A stretch of 64,000 nt of DNA, taken from the NCBI GenBank assembly GCA_902362595.1, contig CABIXF010000006.1, positions 40,090-104,089 of the forward strand, read 5' to 3'. The DNA is from Bacteroidaceae bacterium. GTDB taxonomy: Bacteria > Bacteroidota > Bacteroidia > Bacteroidales > Bacteroidaceae. Below, piece after piece: positions 1-8,279 of the stretch. The translations under genes were made by a program, and so were the position numbers. Every line of letters begins with the position of its first letter. Positions within the stretch are counted from its first letter, which is position 1. The notes under the pieces were generated by a model. The model made no database searches. It was not told the origin of the DNA and saw only the letters and a list, made by a program, of their open reading frames with translations.

Positions 1-10
1 TTTTTTGATG

Positions 11-83
11 AGCGGAAGACGGGACTCAAACCCGCGACCCTCAGCTTGGAAGGCTAATGCTCTATCAACTGAGCTACTTCCGC
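11..83 (-). tRNA. tRNA-Gly (anticodon TCC)
   Basis: The reverse complement folds as a cloverleaf: acceptor arms GCGGAAG and CTTCCGC, a D-arm with AGCTCAGTTGATAGAGC, an anticodon loop CTTCCAA (TCC, glycine) and a T-arm with GGTTTGAGTCC. No CCA is encoded. It lies 5 bases downstream of tRNA-Tyr on the same strand, so the two are probably cut from one transcript. In Bacteroidales such Tyr-Gly clusters often run on towards a tRNA-Thr and the EF-Tu gene; that would lie outside this window and is inference. Confidence 0.95.
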
Positions 84-88
84 AAATT

Positions 89-174
89 TGGTGGGCAAAG
101 ATGGATTCGAACCACCGAAGGCGTAAGCCAGCAGATTTACAGTCTGCCCCATTTGGCCACTCTGGTATTTGCCC
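89..174 (-). tRNA. tRNA-Tyr (anticodon GTA)
   Basis: The reverse complement starts GGGCAAA and ends TTTGCCC-A-CCA, so the CCA is encoded here, unlike in the neighbouring tRNA-Gly. The anticodon loop reads CTGTAAA (GTA, tyrosine). The long variable arm between the anticodon and T stems (GGCTTACGCC) makes it a class II tRNA, as bacterial tRNA-Tyr should be. It is the upstream member of the Tyr-Gly pair. Confidence 0.95.
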
Positions 175-223
175 GTCCGCAACTAAGATTATTGCTTTTC
201 TCAATTGCGTTGCAAAGGTACGA

Positions 224-718
224 TTATTTTTTTAACTTGCAAACAAAATCAATCATTTTTATTGCTGTAACTGCACATTCGTCACCTTTATTCCCTAATT
301 TGCCTCCAGCACGATCTTCCGCTTGTTGCATATTGTTGGTGGTAATCAGACCATAAATAACTGGGATGTCGGTAGTTGCATTCAGTTCAGTAATACCTTG
401 GGTAGCACCGGCGCATACATAGTCGAAATGGGGGGTGTCGCCTCGAACCACACAACCTAATGCGATGACGGCGTCTACTTTTCCACTTTTGATGAGTTGG
501 GCGGAACCAAATGTCAGTTCGAAACTTCCAGGAACAGGATAAACCAAAATGTTTTCATCTTTGGCGCCGTGTTTTTTCAGGGTACGGACGGCCCCTTCGA
601 GCAGGGCACCGGTGATATTGTGATTCCATTCGGAAACTACAATACCGAAACGCATCTGTGAAGCATCGGGTACGGAGTTGAAATCGTAATCAGAAAGATT
701 GTGATAAGCTGTTGCCAT
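224..718 (-). CDS. ribH: 6,7-dimethyl-8-ribityllumazine synthase
   Basis: RibH condenses 5-amino-6-ribitylaminouracil with 3,4-dihydroxy-2-butanone 4-phosphate, the penultimate step of riboflavin synthesis, and forms cytoplasmic 60-mers or pentamers. The 164-residue protein has the usual length and the family landmarks: an N-terminal [10 protein letters not shown] segment, the VPGSFELTF loop, the [17 protein letters not shown] active-site stretch and a C-terminal [13 protein letters not shown] motif. The start at 718 (MATAYHNL) is preferred; an in-frame ATG at 778 would add 20 unconserved residues and lies inside a hairpin. The gene follows the TPR gene on the same strand with a strong hairpin between them (743-810). 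Confidence 0.95.
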   Translation of the reverse strand: MATAYHNLSDYDFNSVPDASQMRFGIVVSEWNHNITGALLEGAVRTLKKHGAKDENILVYPVPGSFELTFGSAQLIKSGKVDAVIALGCVVRGDTPHFDYVCAGATQGITELNATTDIPVIYGLITTNNMQQAEDRAGGKLGNKGDECAVTAIKMIDFVCKLKK

Positions 719-742
719 ATTTTTTGTTTTAAGGGTTATTAG

Positions 743-810
743 AAGATAAAAAAGCCAGACCGAAAAACTGGAGTACATCCGCAGATGCTTTGAGTTTTTC
801 GGTCCGGCTT
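743..810 (-). terminator. Hairpin with U-tract between the TPR gene and ribH
   Basis: Arms at 752-768 and 794-810 pair over 17 bp with a single wobble (AAGCC[A/G]GACCGAAAAAC and its complement) around a 25-base loop. Read on the minus strand the stem is followed by TTTTATC. It looks like an intrinsic terminator for the upstream TPR gene, but it also sits directly in the ribH leader, so it may attenuate read-through into ribH. Confidence 0.65.
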
Positions 811-855
811 GAATGATGATACTCTTTTATGATAATAGAAGAATGTTTGCTGGAA

Positions 856-1533
856 TTATTTCAAAGAAGCACGTTCGATGTACTTGTCGATATCCATAGC
901 TTGGTAAGAGTTGCCGTATTTGTTTTTTACTTGTTTGTAAGCATCTACGGCTTCTGCGTTCTTACCTTGTTTCTCCAAGATCTGTCCGGCCTGAATCAGA
1001 TAAATCGGACTCAATGACGTGCTGTTGGCACGTTCGGCAGCTTTCAGTAAAGTAGCCACTGCTTTGTCAAGTTGACCAACCTGTGCGTAGCAGTTTCCTA
1101 GTGCTCCCATTACGGATGGGGCTACCAGCAAGTCGCTTCCACTAAATTTGTCCAAGTATTTGATGGCATCTTCGTATTTGCCAAGTTGAGCATAGCAGAG
1201 ACCTGCGTATGCATTGGCCAGGTTTCCGGCATCTGTGCCGCTGAACTGGTCTGCCAGTTTGACGAAACCTGCATAGCCCAGGCTGTCGCCCTTCAGTGCT
1301 GTTTCAAAATTGTCTGCTCCAAAATATTGTTCACCTTTGAAAATAGCTTCTGAAGCCTTCAACTCGTTCGGTTCAGAAATGAAGTGTTTGTATCCGAGGT
1401 AACCTCCGACAACGACAACCAGAACGATTACTATCCCTAAAAGTACATTCTTGTTTTTGATAAGAAATGCTTCTGAAGTGCTGAGCGCTTCGTCTACATT
1501 CAATGGGTCATGAGTGTGTTTTTGTTCAGTCAT
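856..1533 (-). CDS. Membrane-anchored TPR protein (YfgM-like)
   Basis: A 225-residue protein with a short cytoplasmic N-terminus, one transmembrane helix (about residues 30-50, rich in V, I and L, ending GGYLGYKHF) and a long extracytoplasmic part built of tetratricopeptide repeats (motifs such as NLANAYAGLCYAQLGKYEDA and SVMGALGNCYAQVGQLDKAV). The layout resembles the YfgM/TPR_21 family that assists periplasmic protein traffic near the Sec translocon; that role is inferred from architecture only. The start at 1533 (MTEQKH) is preferred over 1566, because a -7 box at 1579-1586 would put the transcription start near 1572 and leave almost no leader for the longer form. It is divergent from recF. 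Confidence 0.8.
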   Translation of the reverse strand: MTEQKHTHDPLNVDEALSTSEAFLIKNKNVLLGIVIVLVVVVGGYLGYKHFISEPNELKASEAIFKGEQYFGADNFETALKGDSLGYAGFVKLADQFSGTDAGNLANAYAGLCYAQLGKYEDAIKYLDKFSGSDLLVAPSVMGALGNCYAQVGQLDKAVATLLKAAERANSTSLSPIYLIQAGQILEKQGKNAEAVDAYKQVKNKYGNSYQAMDIDKYIERASLK

Positions 1534-1578
1534 TTGATATTTGTTTTTATTATTTTCAGAATCCACTTATTTGGACAG

Positions 1579-1586
1579 CAAAAGTA
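1579..1586 (-). promoter_or_regulatory. Bacteroidetes -7 box for the TPR gene
   Basis: The minus strand reads TACTTTTG, matching TAnnTTTG. No clear -33 TTTG is seen at the expected distance. The position favours the downstream ATG at 1533. Confidence 0.5.
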
Positions 1587-1679
1587 GTTTATTTATACTT
1601 ATAAATGAAATTTGCGGGCAGTTTTTTTAATCAATCTTGCTTTTATTGTTAATTTTGTATTCTAAATAATGAGTATCTT

Positions 1680-2801
1680 ATGTGGCTTAAACGCATTTCA
1701 ATCGTAAACTATAAGAATCTGGAGCAGGCGGAACTGACTTTTTCCCGTAAGATGAACTGCATCATCGGAAAAAACGGAATGGGGAAGACCAACCTGATGG
1801 ATGCCGTGTATTATCTTTCTTTCTGCAAGAGTGCAACCAATCCAATTGATTCACAGAATATCCGTCATGAGCAGGATTTTTTCGTGTTACAGGGATTTTA
1901 TGAGACGGACGGCGGCGATCCGGAGGAAGTGTATTGCGGGTTGAAACGTCGTCAGAAGAAGCAATTTAAGCGGAACAAGAAGGAATATACCCGCTTGTCG
2001 GACCATATCGGGCTGATACCGCTGGTCATGGTTTCACCGGCAGATACGTTGCTGATAGCGGGAGGAAGTGAAGAGCGCAGAAGGTTTATGGACGTGGTGA
2101 TTTCGCAGTTCGACCGTGAATATTTGGATGCGTTGATTCGTTACAACAAGGCCCTGATGCAGCGGAATACGTTGCTGAAAGCAGAACTGGAACCGGATGA
2201 GGAACTGATGATTGTGTGGGAGGAAATGATGGCTTCCACGGGAGAGATTGTGTTCCGCAAGCGGCGTCAGTTTATTGAAGAGTTTATTCCGATTTTTCAG
2301 TCGTATTATGCTTATATTTCCCAAAACCGGGAGCAGGTGAAACTGTCGTATCAGTCGCATGCGGCAGAGGGAGACTTGTTGACCTTGCTGCGCGAGAACC
2401 GGCAGCGGGACCGGGTGATGGGATATTCCCTGAAAGGTATTCATAAGGACGACCTGATTATGCAGCTGGGGGAATTTCCCATGAAGCGGGAAGGCTCACA
2501 GGGGCAGAACAAAACGTATCTGATTGCACTCAAACTGGCACAGTTTGAATTCTTGAAGCGGACAGGGAGCGGCACTACACCATTGATTCTGCTGGATGAC
2601 ATCTTCGACAAACTGGATGCTCTTCGGGTGGAGCAGATTGTGAAGCTTGTGGCAGGTGACAATTTCGGACAGATTTTCATAACGGATACCAACCGTGACC
2701 ATCTGGACCGTATCTTGAAAAAGATTGAGGGCGACTATAAGTTGTTCGAGGTAGAAAACGGAGAGGTTTCCGAACGAAAGGAAGGGTATGAAGCGGAATA
2801 A
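1680..2801 (+). CDS. recF: DNA replication and repair protein RecF
   Basis: RecF is an SMC-like ATPase that, with RecO and RecR, loads RecA at single-strand gaps. The 373-residue protein has the family length. Seen in the sequence: the N-terminal MWLKRISIVNYKNL strand, the Walker A loop GKNGMGKTN (about residues 31-39) and a C-terminal Walker B/signature region with LILLDDIFDKLD followed by the switch segment GQIFITDTNRDHL. The next gene (DUF721) starts 14 bases before the recF stop, so the two are translationally coupled. A TAATTTTG box at 1650-1657 may serve as its promoter. Confidence 0.96.
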   Translation: MWLKRISIVNYKNLEQAELTFSRKMNCIIGKNGMGKTNLMDAVYYLSFCKSATNPIDSQNIRHEQDFFVLQGFYETDGGDPEEVYCGLKRRQKKQFKRNKKEYTRLSDHIGLIPLVMVSPADTLLIAGGSEERRRFMDVVISQFDREYLDALIRYNKALMQRNTLLKAELEPDEELMIVWEEMMASTGEIVFRKRRQFIEEFIPIFQSYYAYISQNREQVKLSYQSHAAEGDLLTLLRENRQRDRVMGYSLKGIHKDDLIMQLGEFPMKREGSQGQNKTYLIALKLAQFEFLKRTGSGTTPLILLDDIFDKLDALRVEQIVKLVAGDNFGQIFITDTNRDHLDRILKKIEGDYKLFEVENGEVSERKEGYEAE

Positions 2802-3078
2802 TACGGAACAGATAGGGGACGTGCTCCGGCAATTCCTTCGTCAGCAGGGGCTGGAGACGCCTTTGAACGAATATCGGTTGGTAGATGCCTGGAAGGATGT
2901 GGTGGGGCCGGTCATTACCCGTTACACTACGAATCTGTTTATCAAGAACCAGGTGCTTTATGTCAGCCTCTCTTCCTCGGTCATCCGTCAGGAACTGATG
3001 ATGGGGCGGGAGATGCTGATTCGTAACCTGAATGCGCAGGTGGGCTCACAAGTCATCGTGAACATTGTGTTCCGTTGA
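2788..3078 (+). CDS. DUF721 (DciA-like) protein
   Basis: A 96-residue basic protein with the DUF721 pattern: an N-terminal helix (IGDVLRQFLRQQGL), the W-K-DVVGP core and the strand NQVLYVSLSSSVIRQEL. DUF721 includes DciA, which loads replicative helicase in bacteria lacking DnaC; Bacteroidetes versions are short. Its coupling to recF fits a replication role. The gene overlaps recF by 14 bases at its start. Its last 33 bases overlap the 3' end of the convergent cyclo-ligase gene. Confidence 0.88.
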   Translation: MKRNNTEQIGDVLRQFLRQQGLETPLNEYRLVDAWKDVVGPVITRYTTNLFIKNQVLYVSLSSSVIRQELMMGREMLIRNLNAQVGSQVIVNIVFR

Positions 3079-3618
3079 GTATACACATCCTTGTTCAGTC
3101 CAAACTTCGTGCATGGGGCGGTCTGTAGGCTCTGTCGGGATGTGCGGGTAGAGCTGGAAATGAAAGCAGACACCTATATTATAGGAATGCAGGCGGGAGA
3201 GGGCACGGTCATAGTATCCCTTTCCACGTCCTAGTCGGTTTCCAGTCCGGTCGAAGGCTACACCGGGAACGATGCTAAGTTCAATTTCATCCAAGTTTTC
3301 CACTTGTCTTCCGGTCGGTTCTTCAATGCCGAATGAACCAGTCTGCAACGAATCTTTTCCTTCGTAATACCGGAATTCCAATTCATTTCCTTTTACCAGC
3401 GGCAGTATGATGTGTTTGTACGGATGCCACCGTTCGATAAACGCGTGAGTTTGTACTTCATCCGGTAAGGAATGATAGAGCAGGATGGTTTTTGTTTGTA
3501 AGAATAAAGGGTGGTCTTCCAGTTTTTGGAATAAACTGGAAGACCATTCCGCTTTTTGAGAAGCGGAGTATTTCCGCTTCTCTTGTGCTATTTGTTTGCG
3601 TAATTCTCTTTTGTCCAT
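3046..3618 (-). CDS. 5-formyltetrahydrofolate cyclo-ligase
   Basis: This ATP-dependent enzyme (5-FTHF cyclo-ligase, YgfA/Fau/MTHFS family) returns 5-formyl-THF to the one-carbon pool as 5,10-methenyl-THF. The 190-residue protein shows the N-terminal helix KRELRKQIAQEKRKY, the substrate region SLPDEVQTHAFIE, the SFGIEEPTG motif and the signature VPGVAFDRTGNRLGRGKGYYDR. It begins 6 bases after the S41 protease stop on the same strand, so it is probably the last gene of a minus-strand operon. Its end overlaps the DUF721 gene tail to tail. Confidence 0.94.
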   Translation of the reverse strand: MDKRELRKQIAQEKRKYSASQKAEWSSSLFQKLEDHPLFLQTKTILLYHSLPDEVQTHAFIERWHPYKHIILPLVKGNELEFRYYEGKDSLQTGSFGIEEPTGRQVENLDEIELSIVPGVAFDRTGNRLGRGKGYYDRALSRLHSYNIGVCFHFQLYPHIPTEPTDRPMHEVWTEQGCVYSTEHNVHDDL

Positions 3619-3624
3619 GAAGTC

Positions 3625-5277
3625 CTATTTCTTTTTCTCGTTGGAAGCCTGCATTTCAGGAGCCTGTGGGAAAGACTCACCCTTTTCCAGAATTTCCACT
3701 GCCTTCAATACCGTCTTGTCGGTTTCATTGAGGAATTCTACATACGCCTCCATGCCCAGCATGTTGTAGATAATATTTCCGTAAAGGCTCATTTCAAACA
3801 GCTTCCGTGATTTAGCCATCAGGTTGTTGCGGCGTTTCAATCCTTTCTTTTCAGCCCATGCGGCAAAATTGTTCAGCAGGTTCTGCTTTTTCAGGTATTC
3901 CTCCATCTTTTCAGTGGTATCGTATTTCTGAAGTGTGCTCCGGTTTTGGTCGGTATACTCGAAGGTATAGCGGATAATCAGTCCACGGTTGGCGGCCATG
4001 CGGAAATAAGAGGTCATACCCGTGGTGTCTTGTGGTACGAAGATATCGGGCATGATGCCTCCTCCTCCATACACCGGACGTCCCAGACGGGTGCGGTAGA
4101 CTTCTGTTTCGTTCTGCTTGATGCTGTCGGCCGAGAAGAACTCTCCGTGTTCGTATCGGGTAAGCAAGTCCAATTCATATTCCGATTCTTTTCCTTTTTC
4201 GTATGGCTTCTGAATGCAACGGCCCGACGGAGTGTAATAACGGGCGATGGTCAGGCGGATGGCAGAGCCGTCGCTGAATTCGATGGGTTGTTGTACCAGT
4301 CCTTTCCCGAACGAACGGCGTCCGACGATGGTTCCGCGGTCATTGTCCTGGATGGCTCCGGCAAAGATTTCGCTGGCAGAGGCTGAACCTTCGTCCACCA
4401 AAACCACGAGCGGCATTTTCTGGTTGCTTCCCGTGCCGTTGGAATTGTAGTCCTGGCGTGGGGATTTCCGTCCTTGCGTGTACACAATCAGGCGGTTATT
4501 GGGGAGAAATTCATTGACCATCTGTATGGCAGCAGCCATGTAACCTCCTGTATTTCCACGAAGGTCTATAATCAGTCCTTCACAGTTTTTCTGGCTCAGT
4601 TTGGCCAAGGCTATCAGTAATTCCGGATAAGTAGTCTCTCCAAACTTGTTGACTTTGACATATCCCACTTTTTCGTTAATCATGTAGGCTGCATCAATGC
4701 TTTTGACCGGAATGTTGCCTCGTACAACCGTGAAATGCAGCAACTCTTTTTCTCCCGGGCGGTACACACCGAGTTTGACCTTGCTGCCTTTTTCACCTTT
4801 CAGTCGTTTCATGGCTTCTTCATTGGTGACGATTTTTCCTACGAAGGCAGAATCGTCTACTTCTACGATACGGTCGCCGGCCATCAGTCCCACCTTTTCG
4901 GATGGGCCTCCCTGAATGACGTTGTTCACATGGATGGTGTCATTCTGGATGGTAAACTGGATGCCGATGCCACTGAAACTGCCTTTTAAGTCGGCTGTAA
5001 CGGCTTCCAGGTCTTTGGCCGGAATATAAGAAGAATGTGGGTCGAGTTCCGAAAGAATCTGTGGCATGGCTTCTTCCACCAGGTCGCTGATATTGACGGT
5101 ATCCACATACTGGTCGTCAATGATACGCAGCAAGGCATTCAATTTGTTGGAAGACGTGTTGATGATGCCCAGTTTGTTGCCGGAAAAATGGTTGGCATAG
5201 AATGTACCGATGGCGATACCTGCAATCAGGCAGATGGCCAGCAGAAACGGAATAAAGCGTGTACTATTGTTCTTCAT
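3625..5277 (-). CDS. S41 family C-terminal processing peptidase (CtpA/Prc type)
   Basis: An extracytoplasmic serine protease that trims C-terminal tails. The N-terminus (MKNNSTRFIPFLLAICLIAG) is a signal peptide or membrane anchor. A PDZ domain follows (FSGIGIQFTIQNDTIHV to GDRIVEVDDSAF), then the peptidase core with the serine in VDEGSASASEIFAGAIQD and the lysine in GRRSFGKGLVQ. The length of 550 residues fits Bacteroidetes CTPs, with an extra C-terminal domain of about 150 residues. The start at 5277 is preferred; in-frame ATGs at 5289 and 5313 would overlap the dCMP deaminase gene. It sits 4 bases after that gene, so they are co-transcribed. Confidence 0.93.
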   Translation of the reverse strand: MKNNSTRFIPFLLAICLIAGIAIGTFYANHFSGNKLGIINTSSNKLNALLRIIDDQYVDTVNISDLVEEAMPQILSELDPHSSYIPAKDLEAVTADLKGSFSGIGIQFTIQNDTIHVNNVIQGGPSEKVGLMAGDRIVEVDDSAFVGKIVTNEEAMKRLKGEKGSKVKLGVYRPGEKELLHFTVVRGNIPVKSIDAAYMINEKVGYVKVNKFGETTYPELLIALAKLSQKNCEGLIIDLRGNTGGYMAAAIQMVNEFLPNNRLIVYTQGRKSPRQDYNSNGTGSNQKMPLVVLVDEGSASASEIFAGAIQDNDRGTIVGRRSFGKGLVQQPIEFSDGSAIRLTIARYYTPSGRCIQKPYEKGKESEYELDLLTRYEHGEFFSADSIKQNETEVYRTRLGRPVYGGGGIMPDIFVPQDTTGMTSYFRMAANRGLIIRYTFEYTDQNRSTLQKYDTTEKMEEYLKKQNLLNNFAAWAEKKGLKRRNNLMAKSRKLFEMSLYGNIIYNMLGMEAYVEFLNETDKTVLKAVEILEKGESFPQAPEMQASNEKKK

Positions 5278-5281
5278 AATT

Positions 5282-5716
5282 TTATTCATTGGGGTTAAGA
5301 TATACAACTTCAATATGCGCTCGTTTCAATAAGTCCAGTCCGTCTTCCAGGCGGTATTTCTCGGCATAGACCACTCGCTTGATGCCAGCCTGGATAATCA
5401 GTTTCGCACATTCGATGCAAGGGGAGGCGGTGACATACATGGTAGCCCCTTCACTGCTGTTGCTGGAGCGGGCTATCTTGGTGATGGCATTGGCTTCCGC
5501 ATGAAGGACGTAAGGGCGGGTCACTCCGTTTTCGTCTTCACACACATTTTCGAATCCTGCCGGTGTGCCATTGTATCCGTCCGAGATAATCATCTTGTCC
5601 TTGACAATCAATGCTCCCACCTGACGCCGCTTGCAATAGGAGTTTTCGGCCCAGATGAGAGCCATGCGCATATAGCGCTTGTCCAGGATTTCTTGTTTAT
5701 GTTCTGATGGTTCCAT
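5282..5716 (-). CDS. dCMP deaminase family protein (ComEB-like)
   Basis: A zinc-dependent cytidine/deoxycytidylate deaminase, expected to convert dCMP to dUMP for thymidylate synthesis. The 144-residue protein carries the zinc and catalytic motifs HAEANAI and SPCIECAKLI, with the substrate loop SDGYNGTPAGFENVCED typical of dCMP deaminases. It lies between a lipoprotein gene upstream and the S41 protease downstream on the same strand, closely spaced to both. Confidence 0.93.
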   Translation of the reverse strand: MEPSEHKQEILDKRYMRMALIWAENSYCKRRQVGALIVKDKMIISDGYNGTPAGFENVCEDENGVTRPYVLHAEANAITKIARSSNSSEGATMYVTASPCIECAKLIIQAGIKRVVYAEKYRLEDGLDLLKRAHIEVVYLNPNE

Positions 5717-5727
5717 AATGATGCTGC

Positions 5728-6201
5728 CTAGTTGTTAAATCCTTTGGGGTAAAATTGAATGTAATGATTCTTGTCGAGGTTGAACAGTTTGATAAGTCGT
5801 GAGCTACCACGATAGAATTTCGCATTACTTATTTCGTCATAAAACGTTTTATCTAGTCCGGTACGATTTCCATTGGTCTTCAGTTGAATGGAAAAGCTTT
5901 GGTCGTTGCCGTTGGCACTCCAAGTTCCAGTAAAAGTGAAATTATTTCCGTTTCCTTCCACTGTACCGTCTTCTTTAAAAATGATGTTGTATTTGTTTTG
6001 GTCATCATTGATTTTAGCCAGTTCATCCCGTGTCAAAGTGGAATTGAAGTTGTTGTCGTCTTTCCAGTCGCTGGTGCTGTAAGAGCCGCTCCAGTGCCAT
6101 GTTTGTCCGCTGGAGAAAATTTCATGCACATCGTCTTCTTGGTTACATCCGGCCAGCAGTAGGAGTAACATGAAGAACCTGTAGATTTTGAATGTTTTCA
6201 T
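5728..6201 (-). CDS. Small lipoprotein, DUF4847-like
   Basis: A 157-residue lipoprotein: signal sequence MKTFKIYRFFMLLLLLAGC with the lipobox LAGC, then NQEDDVHE, an acidic tail after the cysteine like the export signals of Bacteroidetes surface lipoproteins. The mature part has beta-strand rhythm (FKEDGTVEGNGNNFTFTGTWSANGNDQSFSIQL), as in lipocalin-like or META-like domains. The family assignment is tentative. It is 8 bases downstream of the M3 peptidase gene and 11 before the deaminase gene, inside the same minus-strand run. Confidence 0.75.
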   Translation of the reverse strand: MKTFKIYRFFMLLLLLAGCNQEDDVHEIFSSGQTWHWSGSYSTSDWKDDNNFNSTLTRDELAKINDDQNKYNIIFKEDGTVEGNGNNFTFTGTWSANGNDQSFSIQLKTNGNRTGLDKTFYDEISNAKFYRGSSRLIKLFNLDKNHYIQFYPKGFNN

Positions 6202-6209
6202 TTGTATGC

Positions 6210-8249
6210 TTATTTTATTCCATTTCTTTTTAATAGAGCGTCGATGGTCGGTTCTTGTCCTCGGAAACGTTTGTAAAGCGTCATCGGATGTTCGGTGCCC
6301 CCTTTTGATAAAATATTTTCCCGGAAGGAACGTGCCGTTTCCGGATTGAAGATTCCTTTCGCCTTGAAAACTGAAAAGGCATCAGCATCCAGTACTTCCG
6401 CCCATTTATAGCTGTAGTATCCGGCTGAATAGCCGCCTGACATGATATGCCCGAACTGTACGCTCATGCAGGTGTCGTCCAGTTGTGGAAGCAGTTGGGT
6501 GCGTTGCCAGGAAGCTTTTTCGTATGCCTTTACATCTCCCTCAAACGGGGTCTGGCGGGTGTACCAGGCCATGTCGAGCAATCCGAAACTGACTTGACGC
6601 AGGCAAGCATAAGCTACGTTGAAGTTGGAAGCATCTACAATGCGCTGAATCAGTTCCTCGGGAATCGGTTCGCCCGTCTGGTAATGACATGCGAATGTAT
6701 TTAAAAATTCCTTTTCTATGGCAAAGTTTTCCATGATTTGTGAAGGAAGTTCCACAAAATCCCAATATACGTTCGTGCCGCTCATGCTTTGGAAGCGCGT
6801 ATTGGCAAACATGCCGTGCAGGGCATGACCGAATTCGTGCAGGAAGGTGTTGACTTCAGAGAAAGTCAGCAAGGCCGGTTTGTCTTTTGTAGGCTTGGTG
6901 AAATTCATGGTTACGGAGACATGCGGGCGGCTGTTGGTGCCGTCGTCTTCTATCCATTGTTCCTTGTAACTTGTCATCCAAGCGCCCGAACGCTTGCCTT
7001 CACGGGGATGAAAATCGGTATAAAGCACGGCCAGAAAACTGCCGTCACGGTCGAACACCTCGTAGGCCTGCACGTCCGGATGGTACACCGGGATTTCTTG
7101 GTTTTCCTTGAAGGTGATTCCATACAGGCGGGTAGCCAGTCCGAATACCCCTGCTTTTACGCGGCTCAGTTCGAAGTAAGGGCGGAGCGCTTCTTCGTCG
7201 AGACTGAATTTCCGGTTCTTCAGTTTTTCTGCATAATAAGAAAAGTCCCAGGGCATCAGTTCGAAGTCGTTGCCTTCCAGTTCGCGGGCCAAGGTGCGGA
7301 TTTCCTTTACCTCCTCCCGAGCCACGGGTGTGTAGGCCTCCAATAAGTCGTTCAGCAGCTTGTACACATGGTTGCTGTTCTCAGCCATACGCTTTTTCAG
7401 TACATATTCCGCATAATTGGAAAAGCCCAACAGCTGTGCCAGTTCCATGCGTAGGTTGACCAACCGTTTTACGATGTCCAGGTTGTTGAACTCATTGTCG
7501 TGGCAACACTGGGTGTTGTAGGCCATGTAAAGTTGTTTGCGTAAGTCTCTTTTGTCGCTGTACTTCATAAAGGGTACGTAGCTGGGAGCCTGCAGGGTGA
7601 TAATCCAGCATCCGTCTTTCCCTTTCTCATGAGCGGTATGGGCAGCTGCTTCCACGGCACTTTCCGGCAGTCCAGCCAATTCGTCTTCGTGTCGTAGCAC
7701 CAGTTCAAAGCTGTTCGTTTCTTTCAGATGGTTCTGTGAAAATTTCAGGGTCAGGCTGCTCAGTTCCATACTCAGCTTGCGGAAAGTCTCTTTATCCTTT
7801 TCCGGCAGGTTGGCACCGTTACGGACAAATCCGTCGTATGACTTTTCCAACAGGCGTCGTTCTTCCGGTGTCAGTGGAAGTGCGTCCCTTTGTTCATATA
7901 CCGCCTTGACCCGTGCAAACAATGCCTCGTTGAGGCTGATGTTGTTGGCATGTTCCGAAAGTTCCGGCGTCATTTTCTCCGCAATGGCTTCCAGTTCATC
8001 GTTTGTTTCCGCACTCAGCAGGTTGAACAAGACGGTGGTGACTCTGTCTAAAGTTTTTCCTGCGTGTTCCAAAGCCAGAATGGTGTTTTGGAATGTGGGT
8101 GCTTCCTGATTTTGTATGATATTTTGTATTTCCTTATCTTCTAGTTGCATACCTTCCCGAATAGCTGGTTCGTAATCTTCCATTCGTATCAGTTGAAATG
8201 GAGTGGTATTATGAAGGGTATGATAAGGTTGTAAAAATGGATTATTCAT
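6210..8249 (-). CDS. M3 family metallopeptidase (dipeptidyl carboxypeptidase/oligopeptidase A type)
   Basis: A zinc oligopeptidase of thimet-like M3 family, 679 residues, the usual length for bacterial Dcp/OpdA. The zinc motif is HEFGHALHG with the downstream glutamate region (VYWDFVELPSQIMENF). Further landmarks are the substrate region FGHIMSGGYSAGYYSYKWAEVLDAD near the C-terminus and PHVSVTMNFTKPT before the zinc site. There is no signal peptide, so it is cytoplasmic and probably recycles short peptides. It heads the minus-strand run down to the cyclo-ligase; the Crp gene lies 30 bases upstream on the same strand. Confidence 0.93.
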   Translation of the reverse strand: MNNPFLQPYHTLHNTTPFQLIRMEDYEPAIREGMQLEDKEIQNIIQNQEAPTFQNTILALEHAGKTLDRVTTVLFNLLSAETNDELEAIAEKMTPELSEHANNISLNEALFARVKAVYEQRDALPLTPEERRLLEKSYDGFVRNGANLPEKDKETFRKLSMELSSLTLKFSQNHLKETNSFELVLRHEDELAGLPESAVEAAAHTAHEKGKDGCWIITLQAPSYVPFMKYSDKRDLRKQLYMAYNTQCCHDNEFNNLDIVKRLVNLRMELAQLLGFSNYAEYVLKKRMAENSNHVYKLLNDLLEAYTPVAREEVKEIRTLARELEGNDFELMPWDFSYYAEKLKNRKFSLDEEALRPYFELSRVKAGVFGLATRLYGITFKENQEIPVYHPDVQAYEVFDRDGSFLAVLYTDFHPREGKRSGAWMTSYKEQWIEDDGTNSRPHVSVTMNFTKPTKDKPALLTFSEVNTFLHEFGHALHGMFANTRFQSMSGTNVYWDFVELPSQIMENFAIEKEFLNTFACHYQTGEPIPEELIQRIVDASNFNVAYACLRQVSFGLLDMAWYTRQTPFEGDVKAYEKASWQRTQLLPQLDDTCMSVQFGHIMSGGYSAGYYSYKWAEVLDADAFSVFKAKGIFNPETARSFRENILSKGGTEHPMTLYKRFRGQEPTIDALLKRNGIK

Positions 8250-8279
8250 AATGGTAACAATTAATATAGGATAGGAATA

